A stretch of DNA of 9,112 nucleotides from positions 1 to 9,112 of the forward strand of contig CABVBV010000083.1 of the NCBI GenBank assembly GCA_902496595.1. The letters run 5' to 3'. This DNA is from an uncultured Eubacteriales bacterium. GTDB taxonomy: Bacteria > Bacillota > Clostridia > Oscillospirales > Oscillospiraceae. The notes below the pieces were generated by a model, which saw only the letters and a program-made list of their open reading frames with translations, did not search any database and was not told the DNA's origin. The stretch's first letter is position 1. Every line of letters begins with the position of its first letter. Positions 1 through 6,563 of the stretch are shown one piece after another. Position numbers and translations under genes: made by a program.

Positions 1-22
1 CGGTTTTCCGGGGCTTTTTCTG

Positions 23-50
23 TTGCATATACAAAAGTGTATGCTATAAT
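23..50 (+). promoter_or_regulatory. Putative promoter of the ktrB operon with extended -10
   Basis: TATAAT at 45-50 is a perfect -10 box and is preceded by TGC, giving an extended -10 (TGCTATAAT, 42-50). A weak -35-like TTGCAT lies at 23-28, 16 bases upstream. The surrounding DNA is GC-rich, so this AT-rich island stands out. The expected transcription start, about 7 bases after the -10, falls near 57. That is only a few bases from the ktrB ATG at 60, so the transcript would be leaderless or nearly so. The spacer is occupied by an inverted repeat. The call rests on consensus match only. Confidence 0.6.
25..44. promoter_or_regulatory. Inverted repeat between -35 and -10, possible operator
   Basis: GCATATAC (25-32) and GTGTATGC (37-44) are inverted repeats around a central AAAA, with 7 of 8 positions Watson-Crick paired and one G/T mismatch. 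The repeat fills the spacer between the -35-like and -10 boxes almost exactly. It lies upstream of the expected transcription start, so it cannot act as an RNA hairpin for this gene; a dimeric DNA-binding repressor or activator site is the natural reading. I do not recognise the cognate regulator. Confidence 0.4.
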
Positions 51-59
51 GATAAGGTT

Positions 60-1394
60 ATGAAAATCAGACAGCTTTCATACGTCCAGACCATAGCTCT
101 GGGCTTTTTCACCGTCATCGCGGCGGGGACGATACTGCTCATGCTGCCGGCGGCCTCGAGGAGCGGAGAGGCCGCGGGCTTTGTCACCGCGCTCTTCACC
201 TCGGTGAGCGCCACCTGCGTCACGGGGCTCGTGCTCGTGGATACCGCGACCCACTGGTCGGGCTTCGGGCAGGCCGTCATACTGCTGCTCATCCAGACGG
301 GCGGCCTCGGCTTCATGACCATCGCCACGCTCTTTTCCCGGCTGCTGCGCCGGAGGATGAGCCTGCGCGAGCGCGGCGTCATGGCCGAGAGCATCAACAC
401 CGTAAGGGTCGGCAGGATACTGGAGATAAGCTCCACGATCGGCCTCGGCACCCTCGTCTTCGAGCTGGCCGGCGCGGTGCTGCTGGCGATACGCTTCATA
501 CCCGAGTTCGGCTTCGGCCAGGGGCTCTGGTACTCCGTCTTCCACTCGGTGTCGGCCTTCTGCAACGCGGGCTTCGACCTCATGGGCGTGAAGGAGCCCT
601 TCTCGTCCCTGGTGTCGTATTCGGACGACGCCCTCGTCTGCATTACGATCATGCTGCTCATCATCTTCGGCGGCATCGGCTTCCTCGTCTGGGACGACGT
701 GAGGCAGAAGGGCCTCAAGTGGCGAAGGTACGAGCTGCAGACGAAGCTCGTCCTCGTGACGACGCTCATACTCATCCTCGTCGGCGCGGCCCTGTTTTTC
801 GTCCTCGAGAGGAACAGGATGAACGCGGGCCTGCCCCTCGGCGAGCAGATCCTGGTGAGCTTCTTCTCGGCGGTGACGCCGAGGACGGCGGGCTTCAACA
901 GCGTGGACACGGCCTCGCTCTCGGACGCCTCGAAGCTGCTGACCGTCATCCTCATGTTCATAGGCGGCAGCCCCGGCTCGACGGCCGGCGGCATCAAGAC
1001 CACCTCGGTCGCCGTCGCGTTCGTCTTCCTCTTTTCCGGCATCAGGGGCAGGAGGGGCGCCTATGTCTTCGGGCGCAGGATACCGGACGATGCGATGAAG
1101 CGCTCGGGCATGATCGTCGGCACGAACCTGATGCTCGCGCTCTTCGGGGCTCTGGTGCTCTGCGGGACGCAGTCGCTGCCTCTCTCGGACGTGCTCATAG
1201 AGGTCTTTTCCGCCATAGGCACGGTGGGTATGTCCACCGGAATCACGAGGGAGCTCTCAACGCTCTCGGCGCTCGTCATCGCGCTGCTCATGTATCTGGG
1301 CAGGGTGGGGAGCGTATCCTTTGCAATGGCGCTGCTGGAGCGGCGCAGCGACCCGCCGGTGACCTATCCCGAGGAACAGGTCACAGTGGGCTGA
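60..1394 (+). CDS. ktrB: KtrB/TrkH-family potassium uptake membrane subunit
   Basis: This is the pore-forming subunit of a Ktr-type K+ uptake system in the cytoplasmic membrane; the family moves K+ inward, usually with Na+ coupling, under control of a KtrA-type RCK ring. All four P-loop filter segments are present, each with its glycine: TCVTGL (52-57), FCNAGF (167-172), RTAGFN (275-280) and GTVGMS (387-392). The conserved gating-loop region MFIGGSPGSTAGG lies at 299-311, and MYLGRVGS (411-418) precedes the last helix. The C-terminus YPEEQVTVG resembles known KtrB ends (YPDGEVFTG type). The length of 444 residues is normal for KtrB and shorter than enterobacterial TrkH. The ATG at 60 gives the expected short N-terminus before the first helix, but only a poorly placed AAGG (54-57, two bases from ATG) could serve as a ribosome site. 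ktrA follows after 16 bases, which fits a two-component transporter. Confidence 0.93.
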   Translation: MKIRQLSYVQTIALGFFTVIAAGTILLMLPAASRSGEAAGFVTALFTSVSATCVTGLVLVDTATHWSGFGQAVILLLIQTGGLGFMTIATLFSRLLRRRMSLRERGVMAESINTVRVGRILEISSTIGLGTLVFELAGAVLLAIRFIPEFGFGQGLWYSVFHSVSAFCNAGFDLMGVKEPFSSLVSYSDDALVCITIMLLIIFGGIGFLVWDDVRQKGLKWRRYELQTKLVLVTTLILILVGAALFFVLERNRMNAGLPLGEQILVSFFSAVTPRTAGFNSVDTASLSDASKLLTVILMFIGGSPGSTAGGIKTTSVAVAFVFLFSGIRGRRGAYVFGRRIPDDAMKRSGMIVGTNLMLALFGALVLCGTQSLPLSDVLIEVFSAIGTVGMSTGITRELSTLSALVIALLMYLGRVGSVSFAMALLERRSDPPVTYPEEQVTVG

Positions 1395-1395
1395 C

Positions 1396-1403
1396 AAGGA
1401 GGT
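1396..1403 (+). promoter_or_regulatory. Strong Shine-Dalgarno for ktrA
   Basis: AAGGAGGT lies seven bases before the ktrA ATG at 1411 and begins two bases after the ktrB stop. It is the strongest ribosome-binding site on the + strand of this window and contrasts with the near absence of one in front of ktrB. Confidence 0.8.
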
Positions 1404-1410
1404 AATATCC

Positions 1411-2058
1411 ATGAAGTCCTTTTTAATCATCGGCATGGGCACCTTCGGCCACCATCTCTGCCGCGCCCTGTGCAGGAACAAGTGCGAGATCATGATAGCC
1501 GACCAGAACGCAGACGCGCTTGACGATATGCTGCCCTACGTCACCTCGGCCAAGATCTGCGACTGCGCGAACATCGAGGTGCTGCGCTCCTTCGGCGTGC
1601 AGAACTTCGACGCCTGCTTCGTCTGCGTGAACAAGAACTTCCAGGCCTGCCTCGAGATAACCGACCAGCTCAAGGAGCTCGGCGCAAAGAGGGTGTACAG
1701 CAAGGCCGACCGGGATCTCGAGGCCAAGTTCCTCCTGCGCTGCGGCGCGGACTTCATCATCTACCCGGAGCGCGACGCCGCGGAGCGCATCGCCGTGCGC
1801 GAGAGTTCAGACCGGATCTTCGACTTCATCGGCCTCTCCGAAGGCTGCGCCATCTGCGAGATAGAGGCCCCGGACGAGTGGATAGGCCGCTCCGTGGCCG
1901 AGGTCGGGCTCCGCAGCAAGCACGGCCTGAACCTCATCGCAGCCAAACGGGGAGAGAGGATGCATCCCGTCCTCGATCCCGCCTATATATTCGTCCGGGA
2001 CGAGCACGTCCTCGTGCTCGGCAGCCTCGACGACATACGCAAAGTCACCAGGGACTGA
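1411..2058 (+). CDS. ktrA: KtrA/TrkA-family RCK regulatory subunit of potassium uptake
   Basis: This is the cytosolic regulator that assembles as a ring on KtrB and gates it in response to bound nucleotide; in Bacillota the C-terminal RCK domain of KtrA can also bind c-di-AMP. The N-terminal Rossmann RCK_N domain (about 1-135) begins with GMGTFG (8-13), and an acidic residue, Asp31, ends the second strand, as expected for ribose binding. The segment CGADFIIYPERDAAERIA (111-128) matches the conserved GAD..I.PE.....IA stretch of KtrA. RCK_C occupies about 138-215, with the typical LRSKHGLNLIAAKRG element at 167-181. The length of 215 residues is usual. Two oddities are 11 cysteines and CDCAN (50-54) where many relatives have a GDAT-like motif. 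It lies directly downstream of ktrB with a strong ribosome site, so co-expression is expected. Confidence 0.92.
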   Translation: MKSFLIIGMGTFGHHLCRALCRNKCEIMIADQNADALDDMLPYVTSAKICDCANIEVLRSFGVQNFDACFVCVNKNFQACLEITDQLKELGAKRVYSKADRDLEAKFLLRCGADFIIYPERDAAERIAVRESSDRIFDFIGLSEGCAICEIEAPDEWIGRSVAEVGLRSKHGLNLIAAKRGERMHPVLDPAYIFVRDEHVLVLGSLDDIRKVTRD

Positions 2059-2097
2059 GCCTGAGTCCCGCCGGCTATCGAAAGGATCTGCATAAAC

Positions 2098-5058
2098 TTG
2101 CTCACACTCAAGAACATCACGAAGGACTATCTCGCGGGCGACATGAGCGTCCATGCGCTGCGCGGCGTCAGCATCAGCTTCAGGGAGAGCGAATTCGTCT
2201 GCGTGCTCGGCCCATCCGGCTGCGGCAAGACCACGCTGCTCAACATCATCGGCGGCCTCGACAAGTACACCGAGGGCGACCTCATAATCAACGGCCGCTC
2301 GACGAAGGAGTACGGAGACAAGGACTGGGACACTTACAGGAACCACTCCATCGGCTTCGTCTTCCAGACCTACAACCTCATCCCGCACCAGTCTGTGCTT
2401 GCGAACGTCGAGCTCGCGCTCACCATCTCGGGCGTCTCCAGGGCTGAGAGGCGGGAGCGGGCCGTGAAGGTGCTCGAGCAGGTCGGACTCGGCGACCAGC
2501 TCTACAAGAAGCCCAACCAGATGTCCGGCGGCCAGATGCAGCGCGTCGCCATAGCCCGCGCCCTCATAAACGACCCGGATATCCTGCTCGCCGACGAGCC
2601 GACGGGTGCGCTCGACTCCGAGACCAGCGTGCAGATCATGGAGCTTTTGAAGGACATATCCAGGGACAAGCTCGTCATCATGGTCACGCACAACCCCGAC
2701 CTCGCGGAGAAATACTCCACGAGGATAGTCCGCCTGCTCGACGGAGAGATAAAGGGCGACACCGACCCCTTCGACCCGGCGAGCGCCCCCGTCAAGGCCG
2801 CAGACACCGGCAAGAAGCGGCCCTCCATGAGCTTTTTCACGGCGCTCTCGCTCTCGCTCAACAACCTCATGACCAAGAAGGCGAGGACGATACTCACGGC
2901 CTTCGCCGGCAGCATAGGCATAATCGGCATAGCGCTCATACTCTCGCTCTCGAACGGCATCCAGACCTATATAGACCGGGTGCAGGAGGACACGCTCTCG
3001 TCCTACCCGCTGACGATAGAGGCCGAGGCCGCTGACCTCGGGGCCATGGTCGAGGCCCTGAGCGGGGCGCACAGCGAGGCCGCCTCCGGGGCCCAGCACG
3101 AGCTCGACGCCGTGTATTCAAACGTCGTCATGTACGACCTCATGGACAGCCTCAACACCATGGACGTGGACACGAACAATCTGAAGGCCTTCAAGGAGTT
3201 CATCGAGTCCGGCGAGAGCGGCCTCGAGGAATACGTCAGCGCCATACAGTACGGCTACGACCTGGGCTTTGACGTCTACACGAAGGACACGGACGGGAAT
3301 ATCGTGAAGGCCGACGTCGTCACCCTGCTCAACGAGATGATGGGCAGCGTCTACGGCGGCGACTTCTCCAGCTACTTCGACACGATGGGCGACTTCTACT
3401 CCAGCTTCGAGGTCTGGCAGGAGATGCTGCCCGGAGAGGGAGAGAGCCTCATCGACGAGACGCTGCAGGGCCAGTACGACGTCATCTACGGCTCCTGGCC
3501 TCAGAACTACGACGAGGTCGTCCTCATCGTGGACAAGAACAACGAAATAAGCGACCTCGTGCTCTACTCACTCGGCCTGCGCACCGAGGAGCAGATGGCC
3601 GAGGGCTTCGAGGCCAGTATGTCCGGCGAGACGCTCGACGCCGAGGTCGAGAGCTGGAGCTACGAGGAGCTCTGCAACCTCACCTTCAAGCTCGTCTCGA
3701 GGCCCGAATACTACGTCTGGGACGAGGCCGCGGGCAAGTACACCGACCTCACCAGCTCCAACGCGGGCATGGAATACCTCTACGACTCCAAGGACACGGG
3801 CATCACCCTCAAGATCTGCGGCATAGTCCGCCAGAATGAGGACGCCGTGGCCGGGATGATGACCGGCGCCATAGGCTACACCTCGGCGCTGACCGACAAG
3901 ATCATCGAGCTGTCGAACGACTCCGACATCCTCAAGGCCCAGCTGGCCGACCCGGAGACCGACGCCATCCTCGGCCTGCCCTTCGCAACAGGCGACGAGC
4001 CCGAGCCGACCATTGACGAGATAAAGTCCGACGTGGACGCCTACATCGAGGGCCTCGACGTCTCGGGCCGCGCCGCGCTCTACTCCGACATCACCGAACG
4101 TGCGCCCGAGGACTATGTGGCGCTCACCGTCGAGCAGGCCATGGAGGGCATGACCCGCGAGTACATCGAGGAGATGATGCTCGAGGGCTACGCCGTCGAG
4201 ATGGGCGTCGACCCAGAGACGATAAGGGACTACATCTCCGACATGGACGACGAGACGCTCATGAGCTACGTGCGCGAGATGACCGCAGAGGCCGTCAGGG
4301 AGCAGTACGCCGAGGCCGCGAAGGCCCAGCTCGCCTCCATGAGCGCGGAGCAGCTGGCCATGGCCCTCTCCATGACCCCGCTCACCGAAGAGCAGTACGA
4401 GTACGTCTACGACGAGAAGCTGCCCGCGAAGTACTCCGACAGCACCTACGAGGAAAACCTCGAGCTGCTCGGCTACGTCGACAAGGACAGCCCGAGCTCC
4501 ATCAGCCTCTACGCCGCGAGCTTCGCAGACAAGGACGAGATCGCCCGCATCATCTCCGAGTACAACGCCTCCGTCGAAAACGAGGAGGACGAGATAAGCT
4601 ACACCGACTACGTCGCCATACTCATGAGCTCGGTGTCGACGATAATAAACGCCATCAGCTATGTGCTCATCGCCTTCGTGGCCATCTCGCTCGTCGTGTC
4701 CTCGATCATGATAGGCATCATCACCTATATCTCGGTGCTCGAGAGGACGAAGGAGATAGGCATCCTGCGCTCCATCGGCGCGTCGAAGCGGGACGTGTCG
4801 AACGTCTTCAACGCGGAGACGCTCATCGAGGGCTTTGCAGCGGGCGTCATCGGCATAGGCATTACGCTGCTGCTCATCATACCGATAAACGCCGTCGTCC
4901 AGAACCTGACCGGCATCGAGAGCCTGCGGGCCATCCTTCCGGCCGGCGGCGGCGTGGCGCTCGTCATCATCTCAATGATCCTGACCTTCATTGCGGGGCT
5001 CATACCCTCCGGCTTCGCCGCGAGGCGCGACCCTGTGGAGGCTTTGAGGACTGAATAA
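2098..5058 (+). CDS. ABC transporter, fused ATP-binding and FtsX/MacB-type permease
   Basis: A single chain carries a complete ABC ATPase followed by a permease. ATPase motifs: Walker A GPSGCGKT (38-45), Q-loop Gln90, signature MSGGQ (142-146), Walker B ILLADEP (162-168), D-loop ALDS (171-174) and switch His198. A linker with KKRPS (239-243) leads to a first membrane helix near 262-285. A long extracytoplasmic region follows (about 290-845). Three more helices lie near 850-885, 912-935 and 955-976, with the FtsX/MacB hallmark ERTKEIGILRSIGAS between the second and third. This four-helix topology fits the MacB/LolE type, which couples ATP use to movement of an outer domain rather than forming a simple channel. 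Substrate is not readable; lipids, peptides or antimicrobials are possible. The start is TTG, since LLTLKNITKDY matches family N-termini and no ATG is available; AAAGGAT at 2081-2087 is a weak, rather distant ribosome site. It begins 39 bases after ktrA, and a MATE exporter follows immediately. Confidence 0.92.
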   Translation: MLTLKNITKDYLAGDMSVHALRGVSISFRESEFVCVLGPSGCGKTTLLNIIGGLDKYTEGDLIINGRSTKEYGDKDWDTYRNHSIGFVFQTYNLIPHQSVLANVELALTISGVSRAERRERAVKVLEQVGLGDQLYKKPNQMSGGQMQRVAIARALINDPDILLADEPTGALDSETSVQIMELLKDISRDKLVIMVTHNPDLAEKYSTRIVRLLDGEIKGDTDPFDPASAPVKAADTGKKRPSMSFFTALSLSLNNLMTKKARTILTAFAGSIGIIGIALILSLSNGIQTYIDRVQEDTLSSYPLTIEAEAADLGAMVEALSGAHSEAASGAQHELDAVYSNVVMYDLMDSLNTMDVDTNNLKAFKEFIESGESGLEEYVSAIQYGYDLGFDVYTKDTDGNIVKADVVTLLNEMMGSVYGGDFSSYFDTMGDFYSSFEVWQEMLPGEGESLIDETLQGQYDVIYGSWPQNYDEVVLIVDKNNEISDLVLYSLGLRTEEQMAEGFEASMSGETLDAEVESWSYEELCNLTFKLVSRPEYYVWDEAAGKYTDLTSSNAGMEYLYDSKDTGITLKICGIVRQNEDAVAGMMTGAIGYTSALTDKIIELSNDSDILKAQLADPETDAILGLPFATGDEPEPTIDEIKSDVDAYIEGLDVSGRAALYSDITERAPEDYVALTVEQAMEGMTREYIEEMMLEGYAVEMGVDPETIRDYISDMDDETLMSYVREMTAEAVREQYAEAAKAQLASMSAEQLAMALSMTPLTEEQYEYVYDEKLPAKYSDSTYEENLELLGYVDKDSPSSISLYAASFADKDEIARIISEYNASVENEEDEISYTDYVAILMSSVSTIINAISYVLIAFVAISLVVSSIMIGIITYISVLERTKEIGILRSIGASKRDVSNVFNAETLIEGFAAGVIGIGITLLLIIPINAVVQNLTGIESLRAILPAGGGVALVIISMILTFIAGLIPSGFAARRDPVEALRTE

Positions 5059-5059
5059 A

Positions 5060-6439
5060 ATGCACTATCTGAGACAGGGGCGCGGCTTCTACCGGGGCGC
5101 CGTGGCCCTCATGCTCCCGATGATCCTGCAAAACCTGGTCACGAACTTCATGGCCCTGGCGGACACCTTCATGGTCGGCGTCCTGGGCGAGACCGAGCTC
5201 GCCGCCGTGTCCATGGCGAACACCGTGTTCTATGTGCTCTCGCTCGTCATCTTCGGCATACAGAGCGGCACGGGCGTCCTCGTCGCGCAGTACTACGGCA
5301 AGGGCAGGCTGGACGCCATAAACCGCATCATGGGCATGGGCTACTATGTGTCGATAGGGCTCACGACTCTCGTGGCGCTTCTGGCCTTCTTCTTCCCGAT
5401 GCAGATGATGCGGCTCGTGACGAACAACGCAGACCTCTGGGCGCCCGGGGCGGAGTACGCCCGGATCGTCGGTTTCTCCTACGTCTGCATGGCCTTTTCC
5501 GGCGTGTATATTGCCGTGCAGCGGAGCATGGAGAACCCGAAGCTCGGTGCGCTGCTGCTCACCGCCTCCGGGGCCCTGAACATCGTTCTGAACTATATGC
5601 TCATCTTCGGCAAGTGGGGCGCGCCCGCCATGGGCTGCGCCGGGGCCGCGATAGCCACGCTCATAAGCCGCGTGTTCGAGGTCGTGGTCGTGCTCGGCTG
5701 TATGCTCTGGGGAAAGCGCCTTCCGGTGAAGCCCGGGCTCATGGCGAAACCGGGCCGTATCATCGCCGGGGACTTCATCAAGTATTCGCTGCCCGTCGTG
5801 CTCAACGAGGGCTTCTGGAGCCTCGCCATGTCGCTCTTCACCGTCATCATGGGCCACATGGAGAACAACACGCCCATAGTCGCCGCCTACACCATCGCCG
5901 GAAACATCGACCGCATGGCCGCCGTGGCGCTCTTCGCCGCGGGCAACACCACGGCGGTCATCATAGGCCGGGACATAGGCTGCGGCGAGCGCGAGGAGGT
6001 CTACGGCAAGGGCGTGGCGCTCAACTTCGTCTGCCTCGTCACCGGCGTCGTCAGCATGGGCATACTGCTGCTCATCCGGGCCACGCTGCTCGACAGCTTC
6101 ATCTTCCCGCTCATGGACATCTCCGCCGAGGCCGGGGAGATAGCAAAGATGATGCTGGCCTTCATCGCGGTCATCATGCCGCTCCGGTCGCTGAACCTCT
6201 GCAACATCGTGGGCGTGTTCCGGGGCGGCGGAGACGTGCGCTACGCGCTTTTGTGCGACGTGGGCCCGCTCTACTGCGTCTGCCTGCCCGCGGCCGCGCT
6301 CTGCGGCCTGGTCTTCGGCCTCGGCATCACCGCCGTCTATGTCTGCATCTGCCTGGACGACTTCGTGAAGGTCTTCCTCTGCCTGCCGAGGCTCCGCTCG
6401 GGGCGCTGGATAAACTCCGTCACAAGAGAGAGCGTCTGA
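5060..6439 (+). CDS. MATE-family multidrug/toxin efflux transporter
   Basis: This is a polytopic inner-membrane protein of 459 residues with about 12 hydrophobic helices, the normal MATE (NorM/DinF superfamily) length; the family exports drugs or metabolites using Na+ or H+ gradients. The N-terminus has the typical pattern: a PMILQNLV segment in helix 1, then ADTFMVGVLGETELAAVS (35-52), the conserved D..MVG..G...LAA region. The QSGTGVLVAQYYGKG stretch (about 72-86) matches the conserved helix-2/loop motif with its basic loop. A second-half repeat begins near 240 (IKYSLPVVLNEGFWSL). The start codon lies one base after the ABC stop. Its ribosome site GAGGA (5046-5050) sits inside the ABC coding sequence, so translation is probably coupled. 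It is the last gene before the terminator. The pairing with an ABC exporter suggests a shared export or resistance role, but the substrate is unknown. Confidence 0.92.
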   Translation: MHYLRQGRGFYRGAVALMLPMILQNLVTNFMALADTFMVGVLGETELAAVSMANTVFYVLSLVIFGIQSGTGVLVAQYYGKGRLDAINRIMGMGYYVSIGLTTLVALLAFFFPMQMMRLVTNNADLWAPGAEYARIVGFSYVCMAFSGVYIAVQRSMENPKLGALLLTASGALNIVLNYMLIFGKWGAPAMGCAGAAIATLISRVFEVVVVLGCMLWGKRLPVKPGLMAKPGRIIAGDFIKYSLPVVLNEGFWSLAMSLFTVIMGHMENNTPIVAAYTIAGNIDRMAAVALFAAGNTTAVIIGRDIGCGEREEVYGKGVALNFVCLVTGVVSMGILLLIRATLLDSFIFPLMDISAEAGEIAKMMLAFIAVIMPLRSLNLCNIVGVFRGGGDVRYALLCDVGPLYCVCLPAAALCGLVFGLGITAVYVCICLDDFVKVFLCLPRLRSGRWINSVTRESV

Positions 6440-6515
6440 CAAAAACTCCGGCTCAGCCTCCGTCTGTCTGCTGCCTCCCGCAGCCGCGCTCCTTTTGTGA
6501 ACCCGGTAAAATAAT

Positions 6516-6554
6516 AACCGCCCGAACCGGTTTTTACGGTTCGGGCGGTTTTTT
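6516..6554. terminator. Bidirectional intrinsic terminator between convergent operons
   Basis: A perfect stem of 14 base pairs (6516-6529 with 6537-6550; core CCGCCCGAACC / GGTTCGGGCGG) encloses a 7-base loop GTTTTTA. On the + strand the stem runs into six Ts (6549-6554), ending the ktrB-MATE run. Read on the - strand, the stem is followed by TTATTATTTTA, also T-rich, and lies 9 bases past the STAS-kinase stop codon. It can therefore serve both convergent units. The 6440-6515 stretch before it holds nothing else I can support. Confidence 0.92.
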
Positions 6555-6563
6555 CCGTCTCTG

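Noticed and set aside
1..20. Possible 3' half of a terminator from a gene left of the window (CCGGGGCTTTTT)
   Set aside because: The matching left arm would lie outside the window, so the hairpin cannot be verified.
1..59. c-di-AMP (ydaO-type) riboswitch or other leader RNA before ktrB
   Set aside because: Such a riboswitch needs well over 100 bases, and the likely transcription start is within a few bases of the ATG.
719..1405. 228-codon + strand frame inside ktrB
   Set aside because: An out-of-frame reading of ktrB, Arg/His-rich and without domains.
1807..3099. 430-codon - strand open frame over ktrA and the ABC ATPase
   Set aside because: A shadow of GC-rich third positions; the product has no recognisable motif, and both + strand genes have intact catalytic motifs.
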